Part shown: piece by piece, positions 49,503 to 59,325 of the stretch
How the letters are laid out: each line of letters starts with the position of its first letter
Numbering within the stretch: the first letter of the stretch is position 1
From: Erwinia sp. JUb26
GTDB taxonomy: Bacteria > Pseudomonadota > Gammaproteobacteria > Enterobacterales > Enterobacteriaceae
Assembly: GCF_003751505.1 (NCBI RefSeq)
Contig: NZ_RJVB01000006.1
Location: forward strand, 124,001 to 188,000
Length of the DNA: 64,000 bases
Direction: 5' to 3'
The notes under the pieces: model-generated
Database searches by the model: none
What the model saw: only the letters and a program-made list of their open reading frames with translations
What the model was told of the DNA's origin: nothing
Made by a program: the position numbers and the translations under genes

Positions 49503-49679
49503 GATAACTCCTGTCAAAGGTAGGGAGGGCCACGACCTGGCAACGGTCAGATGGCCCGGTGTGCAGAAATCCGACTGATTTCTGACCTCAACAGGGTGGA
49601 CCTGATTCCTTGTCCAGGCAAATTGCTGACTGGATTTTTCAGACTAATTCGCACGAAAGCGCGTTTGTCCCTGCATTCA

Positions 49680-50480
49680 CTACCACCATTTGTGGAAGTG
49701 ATGCACCGGACCAATCCCCTGCCCGACCTCCAGCGAATCCGCCTGCTCCAGCGCGCCCTGCAGCCAGGTCTTCGCCGCCTGCACGGTTGCCACCCAGCTA
49801 TCGTGGCGCGGACGCAGCGCCGCCAGCGCGGCAGAGAGCGTGCAGCCGGTGCCGTGAGTATGACGGGTATTGACGCGCGGCGCGGTGAAGCGCTGCTCCA
49901 GCTCGCGGGTAAACAGCCAGTCCGGGCTTTCTGAATCGCTAAGGTGACCGCCCTTCATCAGCACCGCCTGGCAGCCCATTGCCAGCAGTTCACGGCCCTG
50001 CTCGCGCATTTCCTGCTCGTTGCGGGCCATCGGACAGTCCAGCAGCGCGGCCGCCTCCGGCAGATTTGGGGTGATAATCGAGACCTGCGGCAGCAGGCGT
50101 TCACGCAGCGTGGCGACCGCCTGCCCGGAGAGAAGCGGATCGCCGCTTTTCGCCAGCATCACCGTATCCAGCACGATCCACGGTGCGGTTGCCGCCTGCA
50201 GGCGATCGGCTACCACTTCCACAATGTCTGACTCCGCCAGCATGCCAATCTTGATTGCATCAATCCGCACATCCGACAGTACCGAGTCCAGCTGCGCACC
50301 CACGAAATCCGGCTCGATGCGGTATACCGACTGCACGCCCTGAGTATTCTGCGCAACCAGCGCAGTGATCACGCTGGTGCCGTAAGCCCCTAACGCAGAG
50401 AACGCTTTGAGATCCGCCTGAATACCTGCCCCACCGCTGGGATCGGTACCGGCAATGGTCAGTGCATTAATTCGCTTCAT
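49680..50480 (-). CDS. thiD: Hydroxymethylpyrimidine (phosphate) kinase
   Basis: A 266-residue ribokinase-family enzyme that phosphorylates HMP and HMP-P to HMP-PP for thiamine synthesis. The start shows [21 protein letters not shown], and the C-terminal [15 protein letters not shown] anion hole is intact. The start codon overlaps the thiM stop as ATGA (50477-50480), so it is controlled by the same TPP riboswitch. Length is normal. Confidence 0.96.
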   Translation of the reverse strand: MKRINALTIAGTDPSGGAGIQADLKAFSALGAYGTSVITALVAQNTQGVQSVYRIEPDFVGAQLDSVLSDVRIDAIKIGMLAESDIVEVVADRLQAATAPWIVLDTVMLAKSGDPLLSGQAVATLRERLLPQVSIITPNLPEAAALLDCPMARNEQEMREQGRELLAMGCQAVLMKGGHLSDSESPDWLFTRELEQRFTAPRVNTRHTHGTGCTLSAALAALRPRHDSWVATVQAAKTWLQGALEQADSLEVGQGIGPVHHFHKWW

Positions 50481-51268
50481 GCCAGTTCCTCCGGCGTCAG
50501 TTGATAGATCGCGTCCAGGAAGGCGGGAATAAAGCTCCCCGGTCCTGATGCGTTGGCGGCGGCGCGTTCACCGGCCAGCGATACCACGCGGCAGGCGCTG
50601 GCAACGTGCGTAAGACGATCGCCGGGCAGCGAGGCAAAGCCCGCCACCACCGCCGACAGCGCGCAGCCGGTGCCCACCACTCGCGTCATCAACGGTGAAC
50701 CGCCGCTGACGCTGAGAATGCGCTCCCCATCTGTCACGAAGTCCACTTCTCCGGTTACCGCGACGACCGCCCTGCTCTGCAAAGCGAGTTTTTGTGCGGC
50801 CTGAATGGCGGCATCGGACTGATGCTGCGTGTCCACGCCACGCCCGGAGACCGCCTCTTTCGCCAGCGCCATGATTTCGGAGGCGTTACCCCGAATAGCG
50901 GCAGGCTTATGTGCCAGCAACTGCTGGCAAAACTCGGTGCGGAACGCCAGTGCGCCGACCGCCACCGGATCCAGTGACCAGCTGCGCCCGGCTGCGTTTG
51001 CCGACTCGACCGCTGCCAGCATCGCCACGCTGCGCGAGCGGGTCAGCGTACCGACGTTGACCAGCAGCGCGCTGGCTACCGCACTGAACTGTGCGGCCTC
51101 TTCGGCATCGATCACCATCGCCGGGGAAGCCCCCAGCGCCAGCAGCACGTTGGCCGTAAAGGTCTGCACCACATCATTGGTCATACAGTGAATAAGGGGG
51201 GATTGCTGGCGGAACAACGCCAGAGAGTGCGCCACGTCGTGGTGGCTGAGGGGAATGGGTTGGCTCAT
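50477..51268 (-). CDS. thiM: Hydroxyethylthiazole kinase
   Basis: A 263-residue salvage enzyme for the thiazole part of thiamine. It shows [20 protein letters not shown], then [15 protein letters not shown], the [10 protein letters not shown] motif, and [15 protein letters not shown] at the catalytic Cys. The ribosome site GGGAG lies eight bases before ATG and is part of a hairpin downstream of a TPP aptamer. It forms a two-gene unit with thiD. Confidence 0.96.
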   Translation of the reverse strand: MSQPIPLSHHDVAHSLALFRQQSPLIHCMTNDVVQTFTANVLLALGASPAMVIDAEEAAQFSAVASALLVNVGTLTRSRSVAMLAAVESANAAGRSWSLDPVAVGALAFRTEFCQQLLAHKPAAIRGNASEIMALAKEAVSGRGVDTQHQSDAAIQAAQKLALQSRAVVAVTGEVDFVTDGERILSVSGGSPLMTRVVGTGCALSAVVAGFASLPGDRLTHVASACRVVSLAGERAAANASGPGSFIPAFLDAIYQLTPEELA

Positions 51269-51273
51269 CTATA

Positions 51274-51311
51274 CTCCCAACCGGCGATCAAGAAGGCGAT
51301 GCCGGTTGGAG
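51274..51311 (-). promoter_or_regulatory. Expression-platform hairpin covering the thiM ribosome site
   Basis: CTCCAACCGGC (RNA 5' arm, positions 51311-51301) can pair with GCCGGTTGGGAG (51285-51274), which contains the thiM GGGAG ribosome site. This fits control of translation initiation by the upstream TPP aptamer; there is no T-run for a terminator. Confidence 0.65.
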
Positions 51312-51318
51312 GCATCTG

Positions 51319-51407
51319 ACTTCCCTCCGCTGGCATTATCCAGTTCAGGTTATGCGGGTTTTTCTCAGCCGGATCCTGGGAAAAAACAGGAAGGGGCACC
51401 CCGAGTC
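51319..51407 (-). promoter_or_regulatory. TPP (THI-box) riboswitch
   Basis: The minus strand has the THI-box consensus in order: ACTCGGGGTGCCCC, GGCTGAGA, ACCCGCATAACCTGA, CTGGATAATGCCAGCG, then GGAGGGAA. Thiamine pyrophosphate binding would switch off thiM-thiD. The E. coli thiM riboswitch acts in the same way. Confidence 0.96.
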
Positions 51408-51470
51408 ATTTGTATCGATGGAAAGAATATGCAAAGGGAATGGCGAAATCAAGCATAAGAATTATAAAGT

Positions 51471-51495
51471 AAAAAACCCGCATAGCGGGTTTTTT
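51471..51495 (-). terminator. Terminator of the exopolysaccharide operon
   Basis: A symmetrical hairpin AAAAAACCCGC-ATA-GCGGGTTTTTT, 47 bases after the wcaJ stop. With T-runs on both strands it can stop transcription from either side; on the minus strand it ends the wzc-to-wcaJ operon. Confidence 0.88.
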
Positions 51496-51541
51496 ACTCA
51501 TCTTAACATCATGTTCAACACGTTTTTAAAGAGCATCTGAA

Positions 51542-52939
51542 TTAATACGCAGCTTTATTCACAAAACCTTTAAAGAAAGTCAGGAAAATAATTTTCAGGT
51601 CTAACCAAATACTCCAGCCACGGATATAGATCAGATCGAAATCAACTCGCTTCTGCATTTTATCCAACGTATCAGTTTCGCCACGGAAGCCATTAATCTG
51701 TGCAAGTCCTGTTATCCCCGGCTTAACTTTATGGCGTAGCATATAGCCTTCAATCAGCGAGCGATACTGTTCGTTGTGCGCAACAGCATGAGGACGAGGC
51801 CCTACTACTGACATTTGACCAAAAAGTACGTTGAAGAACTGCGGTAATTCATCCAGCGAGGTATTCCGTAAAAATTTACCCAACTTGGTAACACGAGGAT
51901 CGTTTTGCTTAGCCTGTGTAACCTTTGCGCCATTCTCCATCACGGACATAGTACGGAACTTCCAGACCATAATCGGTTTACCGTCCATACCATATCGGAT
52001 CTGACGGAATATAACGGGGCCTGGAGAACTCAGTTTCACAGCACAGGCAATGACAAGTAATGGAACGGAAATAAACAGCAGTATAATTGACGACACAATG
52101 ATATCTTCAAGGCGTTTGAATACCATGTTGATTCCATTAAGTGGTGTATCAAACAGTGGAACAACCGGTACACCATTAATCTCTTCAGTACGCGATTGAA
52201 GAATATTAAAGGTGAATACATCCGGTATCAGTAAAACAGAACAGGTCGTGTCCGTTAAGCGTTTAACAATATCCTTAATCTTGGACTCATCTTTCATGCT
52301 CATCGCGATGTAGATACGATCCAACTTACCTTCACGAGCATCTTCGATTAGTTTGTCAAAATCACCCGCGTAAGTAATGCCTGTCGTGGTTTCAATTGGT
52401 TGCTCATCATAAACCCCAACGACGACAAACCCCATCCACGGCTCGTCGAGGAAACTGCTGATCAAGTTGATACCCGCAGGCATATTTCCTACAAGTGCTA
52501 CTTTACGAGTGTTGTAACCCATTCTACGTAAAATTCCTGAACTTAATCGAATTCCCATTCTGCAGAAGAAGAAACCCGCGATCACGACCAAATACCATTG
52601 AATGAAAATATTAAAACTGAGGTCAAAATCACTTAATAACGAACTAAGGCCTAAAGTAAATAAAAGACTAAGAGTCCAATTTTTATAAATCAGTATAATT
52701 TCTACTGAGGACTTTACCCCTCTCCACGAACGATAGAAATCTGTCATCCCTCCTATCATTTGGAATACAACAAGTACCATAAGCGCTATCAATAAATGTT
52801 TATAGTCAAAAGAACGCCCGTTCACGAAAGAAACTACATATAAGCCAAGAAATATTATTGAGATATCTGAAAAACGCTGCACCATTGATATCAATGAAGC
52901 ATTCGCATTAGAACGTGTACGATGATGTAGAATTGTCAT
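51542..52939 (-). CDS. wcaJ: WcaJ, undecaprenyl-phosphate glucose-1-phosphate transferase
   Basis: A 465-residue initiating enzyme of Wzy-dependent polysaccharide synthesis; it places a hexose-1-P on undecaprenyl phosphate at the inner membrane. It aligns end to end with E. coli WcaJ (464): NASLISMVQRFSDI, FQMIGGMTDFYRSWRG, the Rossmann-like middle domain, and the catalytic C-terminal third with SSPGPVIFRQIRYGMDGKP, FRTMSV, SLDELPQF and GPRPHAVAHNEQYR. WcaJ uses UDP-glucose; the related AmsG uses UDP-galactose, so the sugar is likely but not certain to be glucose. It is the last gene of the operon and 189 bases after manB. Confidence 0.93.
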   Translation of the reverse strand: MTILHHRTRSNANASLISMVQRFSDISIIFLGLYVVSFVNGRSFDYKHLLIALMVLVVFQMIGGMTDFYRSWRGVKSSVEIILIYKNWTLSLLFTLGLSSLLSDFDLSFNIFIQWYLVVIAGFFFCRMGIRLSSGILRRMGYNTRKVALVGNMPAGINLISSFLDEPWMGFVVVGVYDEQPIETTTGITYAGDFDKLIEDAREGKLDRIYIAMSMKDESKIKDIVKRLTDTTCSVLLIPDVFTFNILQSRTEEINGVPVVPLFDTPLNGINMVFKRLEDIIVSSIILLFISVPLLVIACAVKLSSPGPVIFRQIRYGMDGKPIMVWKFRTMSVMENGAKVTQAKQNDPRVTKLGKFLRNTSLDELPQFFNVLFGQMSVVGPRPHAVAHNEQYRSLIEGYMLRHKVKPGITGLAQINGFRGETDTLDKMQKRVDFDLIYIRGWSIWLDLKIIFLTFFKGFVNKAAY

Positions 52940-53075
52940 TCTAGTTTCACTCTTGTTAGCTGTAGGTCAACAACCTAAAGTGAGGGTAAGAAGATAAAAT
53001 ATTTCGATCTAGGTTAAGACATGGAATTTTAATTTATGAATCTGTTACTAATGCACATAGATATCATTAATTATT

Positions 53076-53121
53076 AAAAAATCAGATAAGCGAGTGATTG
53101 CTTTACTATTCAATCACCCGC
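53076..53121 (-). terminator. Possible attenuator between manB and wcaJ
   Basis: On the minus strand GCGGGTGATTG pairs with CAATCACTCGC (11 bases, one G-U), eight bases after the manB stop. A T6 run follows nine bases beyond the stem, so termination is probably partial. Confidence 0.45.
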
Positions 53122-53128
53122 TAAAATT

Positions 53129-54505
53129 TTAGGAACGAAGAATATTTAGAATTTCATTAGTTTTATTTTTCATTAGAACTGAATCGGACCTTGATTCGAC
53201 ATTCAAACGAACAACAGGCTCAGTATTGGAACTACGGAGATTGAAGCGCCAGTCTGCATACTCAACGCTGATCCCATCGGTGTAATCAACATTGATAGCA
53301 TCGCCCTGGTACTTTTCGAGTACGCGAGCGATCGCTTCTTTTGGAGCTTCTAATGAGCTATTGATTTCGCCGGATGCCGGGTAAGCCGCCATGCGGTCAC
53401 CAACCAGTTCACTAAGAGTTTTGCCTTTCACGCAAAGCAGTTCGGCAACCAGCAGCCATGGGATCATACCGCTGTCGCAGTAAGCAAAATCACGGAAGTA
53501 GTGATGCGCGCTCATTTCACCGCCGTAGACGGCATCTTCCAGACGCATACGCTCTTTAATAAACGCGTGGCCGGTTTTAGACATGACAGGTACACCTCCC
53601 GCTTTTTCTACGATGTCTACCGTGTTCCAGCTCAGGCGAGGATCGTGAATGATGCGCGATCCCGGGTTTTTCTCCAGGAATGCCGCGGCCAGCAGACCAA
53701 CGATATAGTAGCCTTCAATAAAGTTGCCCTGATTATCAAACAGGAAGCAGCGGTCGAAGTCACCGTCAAAGGCGATGCCCATATCAGCCTGATGCGCAAC
53801 AACGGCATCCGTCGTGTCCTGGCGGCACTCTGGCAGCAGTGGATTAGGAATACCGTTAGGGAAGTTACCGTCTGGAGTATGGTGAACCTTAATGAACTCG
53901 ACATTAACACCCGCCTGCTTAAAGCGAGCTTCCACTGCATCCACAACGTGGCCCGCAGCGCCATTACCTGAGTTCAGAACCAGCTTCAACGGGCGGTTGA
54001 AGTTGTTTAAATCAACGTAGCTAAGCAGTTTGTCTACGTACGCGTCCAGAATGGAAAGCTGCTTGTAAGAACCGCGTTTGCTTTCATCAACTGCAGGGAA
54101 GTCGTTAGCTTCGGCAAGTTTTTGAATGTCACGCAGGCCGGTATCACCGCTGATTGGCTTAGATGCTTCGCGTACCAGTTTCATGCCGTTATAGTCTAAC
54201 GGGTTATGGCTGGCGGTGACTTCAATGCCACCATCAACTTTCAGGTATGAGGTTGCGAAGTAGATCTCTTCGGTACCGGCCAGGCCGATATCGATGACGT
54301 CAGTCCCGGCATCCTGTAAGCCTTTGGCCAGGGCTAACTTAAGACCTTCACTGGTCAGGCGAACATCGCCGCCAAGGACCATTCGTTTTGGCTTCAGGTA
54401 TTCACCGTAGGCACGACCAATGCGGTAGGCAATATCTTCATTAAGCTCTACGCCTAATTTTCCGCGAATATCGTAAGCTTTAAAGCAGGTTAATTCACCA
54501 GGCAT
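53129..54505 (-). CDS. manB: Phosphomannomutase
   Basis: A 458-residue alpha-D-phosphohexomutase (CpsG/ManB type) that converts mannose-6-P to mannose-1-P. The phosphoserine loop [16 protein letters not shown] is near residue 100, the metal loop is [11 protein letters not shown], and the sugar-binding loop [10 protein letters not shown] follows; [14 protein letters not shown] binds phosphate. It pairs with manC upstream for GDP-mannose. Base composition is closer to the core genome than its neighbours, as is common for cps manBC pairs. Confidence 0.96.
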   Translation of the reverse strand: MPGELTCFKAYDIRGKLGVELNEDIAYRIGRAYGEYLKPKRMVLGGDVRLTSEGLKLALAKGLQDAGTDVIDIGLAGTEEIYFATSYLKVDGGIEVTASHNPLDYNGMKLVREASKPISGDTGLRDIQKLAEANDFPAVDESKRGSYKQLSILDAYVDKLLSYVDLNNFNRPLKLVLNSGNGAAGHVVDAVEARFKQAGVNVEFIKVHHTPDGNFPNGIPNPLLPECRQDTTDAVVAHQADMGIAFDGDFDRCFLFDNQGNFIEGYYIVGLLAAAFLEKNPGSRIIHDPRLSWNTVDIVEKAGGVPVMSKTGHAFIKERMRLEDAVYGGEMSAHHYFRDFAYCDSGMIPWLLVAELLCVKGKTLSELVGDRMAAYPASGEINSSLEAPKEAIARVLEKYQGDAINVDYTDGISVEYADWRFNLRSSNTEPVVRLNVESRSDSVLMKNKTNEILNILRS

Positions 54506-54520
54506 AGTATTTCCCTAAAT

Positions 54521-55933
54521 TTAGCAATAACCATAATGGTCTTTTAACCGAATAATATCGTCTTCACCGAGGTAAGAACCAGATGAAATCTCCAGTAGTT
54601 CAAGAGGAATTTTACCAGGGTTTTCAAGCATATGTACAGAGCCGATTGGAATGAAGGTTGACTGGTTTTCAGTTAACAGATAGGTTTTATCTTCAAGCGT
54701 TACCTCTGCTGTTCCTGACAGGACCACCCAATGTTCTGCACGGTGTAAATGCTTCTGCAAAGAGAACTTACCGCCAGGCTTCACCGTCACGCGATTAATT
54801 TGATAGCGTGGGGTGTCAACAACTTTATCCTGCCGACCCCATGGACGATAGGATTCACGATGTAATTTATACTCACGACGGTTATTCTTTTTCAGATACT
54901 CAACTACTCTTTTAACATCCTGAACCTGAGATTTATCAATAACTAATAAAGCATCTTTAGTATTAACGATAACCAGGTTCTCTACGCCAATTGCCGCAAC
55001 TAAGGTATCATCAGTATTGATGTAGCAATTGGAGGTATTATGTATGAAAACATCACCTGTTAATGCATTACCATTGCTGTCCTGCGCGTTAACTTCCCAG
55101 AGCGCTGACCATGAGCCAACATCATTCCATCCGGCATCCAATGGAATCACTACCGCATCATTTGTTTTTTCCATTACCGCATAGTCTACAGATTCATCAG
55201 GACACGTAGAAAATGCATCGCGGTTTACTCGAATAAAATCCTGCACAGCGTCAATTTTAACTTCGGCAATTGCATGCTGACAGGCTTCCAAAATATCTGG
55301 TCTGAAAACACTCAACTCCTGTAAATACCGCTTTGCACTGAATAAAAACATACCACTATTCCAGTAGTACTCACCGCTTTCCAGATACTGCTGCGCGGTT
55401 TTTATATCAGGTTTTTCTACAAAACGCTCAACGCCAAATGCAGTGTTACCAAATGAATCGCCACGTTGAATGTATCCGTAGCCCGTTTCAGGCCCTGTGG
55501 GTACGATACCGAAAGTTACAAGCTTCCCTTGCTCAGCAAGTGGGATAGCTGTATTAACTGCATGGTGAAAAGCATGAATATCTGCAATAAGATGATCAGC
55601 AGCAAGAACTAACAATAAAGGATCTTCACCATTCGCTGTTGCACTCAAAGCAGCCAGTGCTATTGCAGGCGCAGTATTACGCCCAACTGGCTCCAGAATT
55701 ATATTATTAGATAAGTGACCAATTTGACGTAATTGTTCTGCGGCAAGGAAACGATGTTGTTCATTGCAAATTAACATAGGTGAAAAAGTATCTAACCCAG
55801 TTAATCTGACAACTGTTTCCTGCAACATAGAGTTGTCGCCATTAAGCCGTAGAAACTGTTTAGGGTATAATTCTCGAGACATTGGCCATAATCTACTCCC
55901 TGTGCCACCCGCCATGATAACTGGAAGAATCAT
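54521..55933 (-). CDS. manC: Mannose-1-phosphate guanylyltransferase (with cupin domain)
   Basis: A 470-residue CpsB/ManC. The N-terminal nucleotidyltransferase (about 1-290) has [20 protein letters not shown] and the FVEKPD motif. The C-terminal cupin domain (about 350-465) has [14 protein letters not shown], as in bifunctional type II phosphomannose isomerase/GDP-mannose pyrophosphorylases. It makes GDP-mannose, a donor for the polymer encoded here. GDP-fucose genes (gmd, fcl) are not seen in the window. The ATG lies 65 bases after the pssE-like stop. Confidence 0.96.
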   Translation of the reverse strand: MILPVIMAGGTGSRLWPMSRELYPKQFLRLNGDNSMLQETVVRLTGLDTFSPMLICNEQHRFLAAEQLRQIGHLSNNIILEPVGRNTAPAIALAALSATANGEDPLLLVLAADHLIADIHAFHHAVNTAIPLAEQGKLVTFGIVPTGPETGYGYIQRGDSFGNTAFGVERFVEKPDIKTAQQYLESGEYYWNSGMFLFSAKRYLQELSVFRPDILEACQHAIAEVKIDAVQDFIRVNRDAFSTCPDESVDYAVMEKTNDAVVIPLDAGWNDVGSWSALWEVNAQDSNGNALTGDVFIHNTSNCYINTDDTLVAAIGVENLVIVNTKDALLVIDKSQVQDVKRVVEYLKKNNRREYKLHRESYRPWGRQDKVVDTPRYQINRVTVKPGGKFSLQKHLHRAEHWVVLSGTAEVTLEDKTYLLTENQSTFIPIGSVHMLENPGKIPLELLEISSGSYLGEDDIIRLKDHYGYC

Positions 55934-55998
55934 TAATTAAATCCCATGTTAATTCGTTACTTAAAGTTGAACGTAAAATAAATTAATCGGAAGCTGAT

Positions 55999-56493
55999 TT
56001 AGTTAGATATTTCAGCTTTAAGATAATTGGTTAATTTTTCCCTTTCTGGGTATTTCATTTCCAGAGAACCAGATTTAAATTCCTTTGCATTTCGTATGGA
56101 ATCGCAAAAATCATCATAATCATTCGCAACGAAAACGGTATCTAGTTCTGAAAACCTATTAGCAGAATCGATCTGATGGTCGTTCCTGTGCTCATTAAGA
56201 GAACTTAATCGTGGCAAGATAACAATTGGTTTTGCTAATTCCAAAGAAGAAATGATATTACCCATCCCTGCATGAGAGACTATCAATTCGGCTCTTTCAA
56301 AAATCGAGGAAAATTCCTGCACAGATATAAACCCAAGAACTTTAATATTCTCAGGAAGTGCCACATCAACAGAACTGCCAGATTGAATGATGATTTCTGT
56401 TTTATTAAAATCGATCTCATTTGACCATCTAATGATGAATTCCACTAATCTCTGAAAAGGCAACTGGGTGCCTACGCTGCAAAAAATCATCAA
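55999..56493 (-). CDS. PssE-like glycosyltransferase catalytic subunit
   Basis: A 164-residue protein that resembles the C-terminal (donor-binding) half of GT28/Alg13-type enzymes: IFCSVGTQLPFQRLVEF at the start, then VSHAGMGNIISSLELAKP, the UDP-sugar binding motif, and LPRLSSLNEHRNDHQ. Such half-size subunits (PssE, Cps14G, Alg13) act with a membrane partner (PssD, Cps14F, Alg14). The gene overlaps its partner by ATGA. Known pairs transfer glucuronic acid or galactose to a lipid-linked glucose; which sugar applies here is unknown. Confidence 0.85.
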   Translation of the reverse strand: MMIFCSVGTQLPFQRLVEFIIRWSNEIDFNKTEIIIQSGSSVDVALPENIKVLGFISVQEFSSIFERAELIVSHAGMGNIISSLELAKPIVILPRLSSLNEHRNDHQIDSANRFSELDTVFVANDYDDFCDSIRNAKEFKSGSLEMKYPEREKLTNYLKAEISN

Positions 56494-56936
56494 ATAACTC
56501 TCCCTTTGTACTGGATCTTGTTACCGTCAGCTAAATGGGGCCACTGTGTCAAAACCACGGAACAAAATCGAAGAGCCATTTTTCCAGATAAGGACAAACG
56601 TTCTGTATTCGCAATACTGTCTATCCAAATAGTTTTACCACCACGCAACTTAACAAAAAACAAAGCAACAATACCAGGCGCGGCTCCTGTTGAAATGGCA
56701 ATATCCGGTTTTTTTGCAAGTATATATTTTAAAATCGTAAAAGCACCGGAGACAGTCTTTATTATTTTGTCTTTATTGAAGTCTGGCAATCTATCTATGT
56801 TAATAGAATTAAAACTATCAACATTTGAACACGTACCAATCAAAGGATGAAATTCGTTAAAATCGAGTTCCTTCATAATCTTTGTCATTTGAACCCAATG
56901 CCCACCACTCGAGCATACAAATAAAACTTTTTTCAT
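56490..56936 (-). CDS. PssD/Alg14-like membrane subunit of a two-part glycosyltransferase
   Basis: A 148-residue protein of the Alg14 family. It has VLFVCSSGGHWVQMTKI, the typical GxGGH-type N-terminal loop, and a central hydrophobic stretch (GAFTILKYILAK, then IVALFFVKLRGGK). It recruits the PssE-like catalytic subunit to the membrane. ATG at 56934-56936 is chosen because GGAGGGAG precedes it and it gives the family N-terminus. The stop overlaps the pssE-like start. Confidence 0.84.
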   Translation of the reverse strand: MKKVLFVCSSGGHWVQMTKIMKELDFNEFHPLIGTCSNVDSFNSINIDRLPDFNKDKIIKTVSGAFTILKYILAKKPDIAISTGAAPGIVALFFVKLRGGKTIWIDSIANTERLSLSGKMALRFCSVVLTQWPHLADGNKIQYKGRVI

Positions 56937-56962
56937 ACTCCCTCCGCGCAAAAATGAAATCA

Positions 56963-57934
56963 CTAAATCATTTTTTCTCTAACTCTTTGTGCCTGATTAA
57001 ACCATCTCTCCGTTCGTGATTCTTTTAGAATACGAGTTTTATTCTCGAGATTCGCAATATCATTGAGTGCATTTACACACCCGCTTGATATAGATTCAGA
57101 GTCTAACGAGTCTACGAATATAGCCGCTTCACCGAACAAATTCTTGAGCGTCGTGGTATCTGACAATACCATTGGCTTTTCGGCACTAAGTGCTTCGTTT
57201 GAAACACTTAACTGAACATTGTCACGTGTAGTTAAACCAAGAATAACGCCACTTGACCAGAATAACTCATCAAATTTCTCTTTTGATAAATAGCCAGTGA
57301 ACTTAACATTAGCTGGAGCACCTTGTACAACACTTTTCTCAATCTTCCCTTCATACTTTCCAGTAATATATACTTCGACTTCAGGCATGAGCTTCGCAGC
57401 GTTTAACACTACATCTAAAGGTTCATCTATATCAAACGAGCAAGGAAATAGGACCGATTTTCCATTAACCTCAATGTCAACGCTTTTCTCATATGAAAAA
57501 GGCATATCTTCCAGAACACGAATTACATGTGAAGAGATTCCCTTGAGCAGCAGTTCGGAACGAACTTGTTCATTATGAACAATCAAAACATCAAGTTTAT
57601 TCAAAAATTTCTTTACGCCAATGATGTTAAACCACTTTGGTCTCATTGCACTATTATGGAAATCCCCAATTAGAACGACTTTCTTTTTTGACAGCATTTT
57701 ATACAAGGCGCCTATGAAGATCATAAATGTTGGCGGCAGTTGCATCCATAAATAGTCAGGTTTTTCTTTTCGAAGTGCCAGAATGGTTTGGTATATTTTA
57801 TAAATATAATCAAATGGTTTCAGGACTTTTCCTTTAAAATTCGAAGTTATGTATATATCCTTATAACCCCAGAACTCTTTCATTATATCAGCTCGCCTTT
57901 GGTAACGAACCCAAGCAATCATTATTGAAGACAT
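56963..57934 (-). CDS. GT-B (GT4-like) glycosyltransferase
   Basis: A 323-residue cytoplasmic transferase. It has an N-terminal acceptor half with YLWMQLPPTFMIFIGALYK and LIGDFHNSAMRPKW. The C-terminal donor half has VLFPCSFDIDEPLDVVL, then VKFTGYLSKEKFDELFWSS and LSVSNEALSAEKPMVLSD, where the Ser-Asn-Glu-Ala segment stands at the usual second Glu of the E-x7-E motif. It lies 26 bases before the pssD-like gene in an AT-rich operon. It probably adds the third sugar, perhaps mannose from the manBC pathway, but this is inference. Confidence 0.78.
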   Translation of the reverse strand: MSSIMIAWVRYQRRADIMKEFWGYKDIYITSNFKGKVLKPFDYIYKIYQTILALRKEKPDYLWMQLPPTFMIFIGALYKMLSKKKVVLIGDFHNSAMRPKWFNIIGVKKFLNKLDVLIVHNEQVRSELLLKGISSHVIRVLEDMPFSYEKSVDIEVNGKSVLFPCSFDIDEPLDVVLNAAKLMPEVEVYITGKYEGKIEKSVVQGAPANVKFTGYLSKEKFDELFWSSGVILGLTTRDNVQLSVSNEALSAEKPMVLSDTTTLKNLFGEAAIFVDSLDSESISSGCVNALNDIANLENKTRILKESRTERWFNQAQRVREKMI

Positions 57935-57945
57935 TTACACCTCAA

Positions 57946-58494
57946 TTATATTCCAAACCACACCGGAAATGCAGCTTTATAGACTATGTTATTGTTTCTC
58001 TTCTTAATGAACCTTGCAGGATTTCCACCCCAAACTTCATATTCTGGAATGCTCTTAGTTACAACGCTACCCGGATAAACTACCGCCCCTTTACCTATAA
58101 TCACACCAGGCATGATTAACACATTCGGAAACAACCATGCGTTGTCAAATATTTCCACACTTCGTGATACTAAACTTGCCATAGGATCATCAACATCATG
58201 ACCCATTGTATAAATTTTTACATCGTGAGAAATATTGACATTACTATGAATATATAATCCACCTCTATTATCTAAATAACATCCGTAGTTTATAGTAGTA
58301 TTACTGCCTACTTTCATTTTACCTACGTCAAACAACCTAACTTTTCTATGAATTGTAGAAGCACTACCGACATTTACTTTCAATAAAGACTTTAAAAATA
58401 ACCTACGTAGGCTAAAAAAAAATGAAAAGGAAATGATGGTGTTTGAGGAAGATATATATAGTTTTTTCAGGTTTAACTTAAACAATTTAATCAT
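57946..58494 (-). CDS. Hexapeptide-repeat acyltransferase (WcaF/NodL type)
   Basis: A 182-residue left-handed beta-helix O-acetyltransferase. Hexapeptide repeats run from about 50 to 160 (VGSNTTINYGCYLDNRGGLY, then NVLIMPGVIIGKGAVVYPG). The catalytic-type His lies in YTMGHDVDDP. The C-terminal GGNPARFIKKR cap is typical. It would acetylate a sugar of the repeat unit with acetyl-CoA. It overlaps the lyase stop by eight bases, so it is translationally coupled. Confidence 0.87.
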   Translation of the reverse strand: MIKLFKLNLKKLYISSSNTIISFSFFFSLRRLFLKSLLKVNVGSASTIHRKVRLFDVGKMKVGSNTTINYGCYLDNRGGLYIHSNVNISHDVKIYTMGHDVDDPMASLVSRSVEIFDNAWLFPNVLIMPGVIIGKGAVVYPGSVVTKSIPEYEVWGGNPARFIKKRNNNIVYKAAFPVWFGI

Positions 58495-59325
58495 CGCTGC
58501 ATCTCATTTCTGGTGAAATGTTTTTCGAAATCATTACATTTTTAAAATCAATATATTGATCAGTTCTGGGGGCAAAGGAAGAATTATTCCCTCCGAAAAA
58601 AGTAGAAAAAAGCAGCCCATTAATCAAAAGATTTTCATTATTCCTGAAAACAACGTTAGCTAATTCTGCAACTTTTTCACCTCCGATCCACAGCCGTATT
58701 TTTCCGTCTGTATGGTTCGGCGAATTTAATTGCACTAACATTGTTACTTTAGTCCACTGTCCTCGACTAAACGTCCATGTATTCTTAGCAAGGCCAGTTC
58801 CCCATTTTTTTGATGAGGGCAGATATGCATAGATCTGCCCTTTTCCATCTTTCGTCCAGAGAATGCGAACACTGAATCCATCTGAGCCGTTGGGTATTTT
58901 CCCCCCGGTATTCCCCTCGCCACCAAATAATCCCGGGAGTTTACCACCTTTCACAAAATCAAAATCGCTCGGAAATCTGACGTAGTATTGAACAATAGAG
59001 CAACTTTCCTTATATAACCCACCTGGCTTGTACCGGAAATTCATCCCTCCATATTGCAAAGAACGTTTTTGCATGGACATTGGATCATATGAACCAGCAG
59101 GGAATTTAACTCTAAAACTGTTCGTACCATCGCCTAACTCTCTGAAATTTCTGATCCCTTGGAAATTTTGAATTTTGGAACTGATAGGCCCTTCTCTCTC
59201 TAATGAGTTAATATTAACTTCGTCTGCTTTAACAGAGTTAACGGTTAGAAGAGAAAATACGGCGAAAAAAAAAATCTATTTTCAGACGTTATTCTTAAGC
59301 CAGCTAGTAAAATGTTCGATTGCAT
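58487..59325 (-). CDS. Secreted PL14-like polysaccharide lyase, split by a one-base frame change at an A10 run
   Basis: The catalytic part (first ATG at 59080, 197 residues) resembles PL14-type alginate/glucuronan lyases: FPSDFDFVKGGKLPGLFGG is the diagnostic segment. That frame continues open upstream with FAVFSLLTVNSVKADEVN, a clear signal-peptide core and cleavage site, but reaches stops just past ten T (minus strand; A at 59265-59274) without a start codon. One extra T (or two fewer) would join it to ATG 59323-59325, which has AAGG six bases upstream and encodes MQSNILLAGLRITSENR, a fitting N-region. As written, the full gene is out of frame: a sequencing error, a phase-variable switch, transcriptional slippage or a recent mutation. 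Lyases in such operons trim or release the polymer in the periplasm. Confidence 0.7.
59265..59274. repeat. A10 homopolymer run in the lyase signal-peptide region
   Basis: Ten consecutive A on the plus strand (T on the coding strand) at the point where the lyase start frame and catalytic frame part by one base. Runs of nine or more A/T are prone to replication and RNA polymerase slippage. Confidence 0.9.

Noticed and set aside
49563-49585. Hairpin CAGAAATC/GATTTCTG between fbaB and thiD as a thiD terminator
   Set aside because: It has no T-run and is about 95 bases from the thiD stop; function is unclear.
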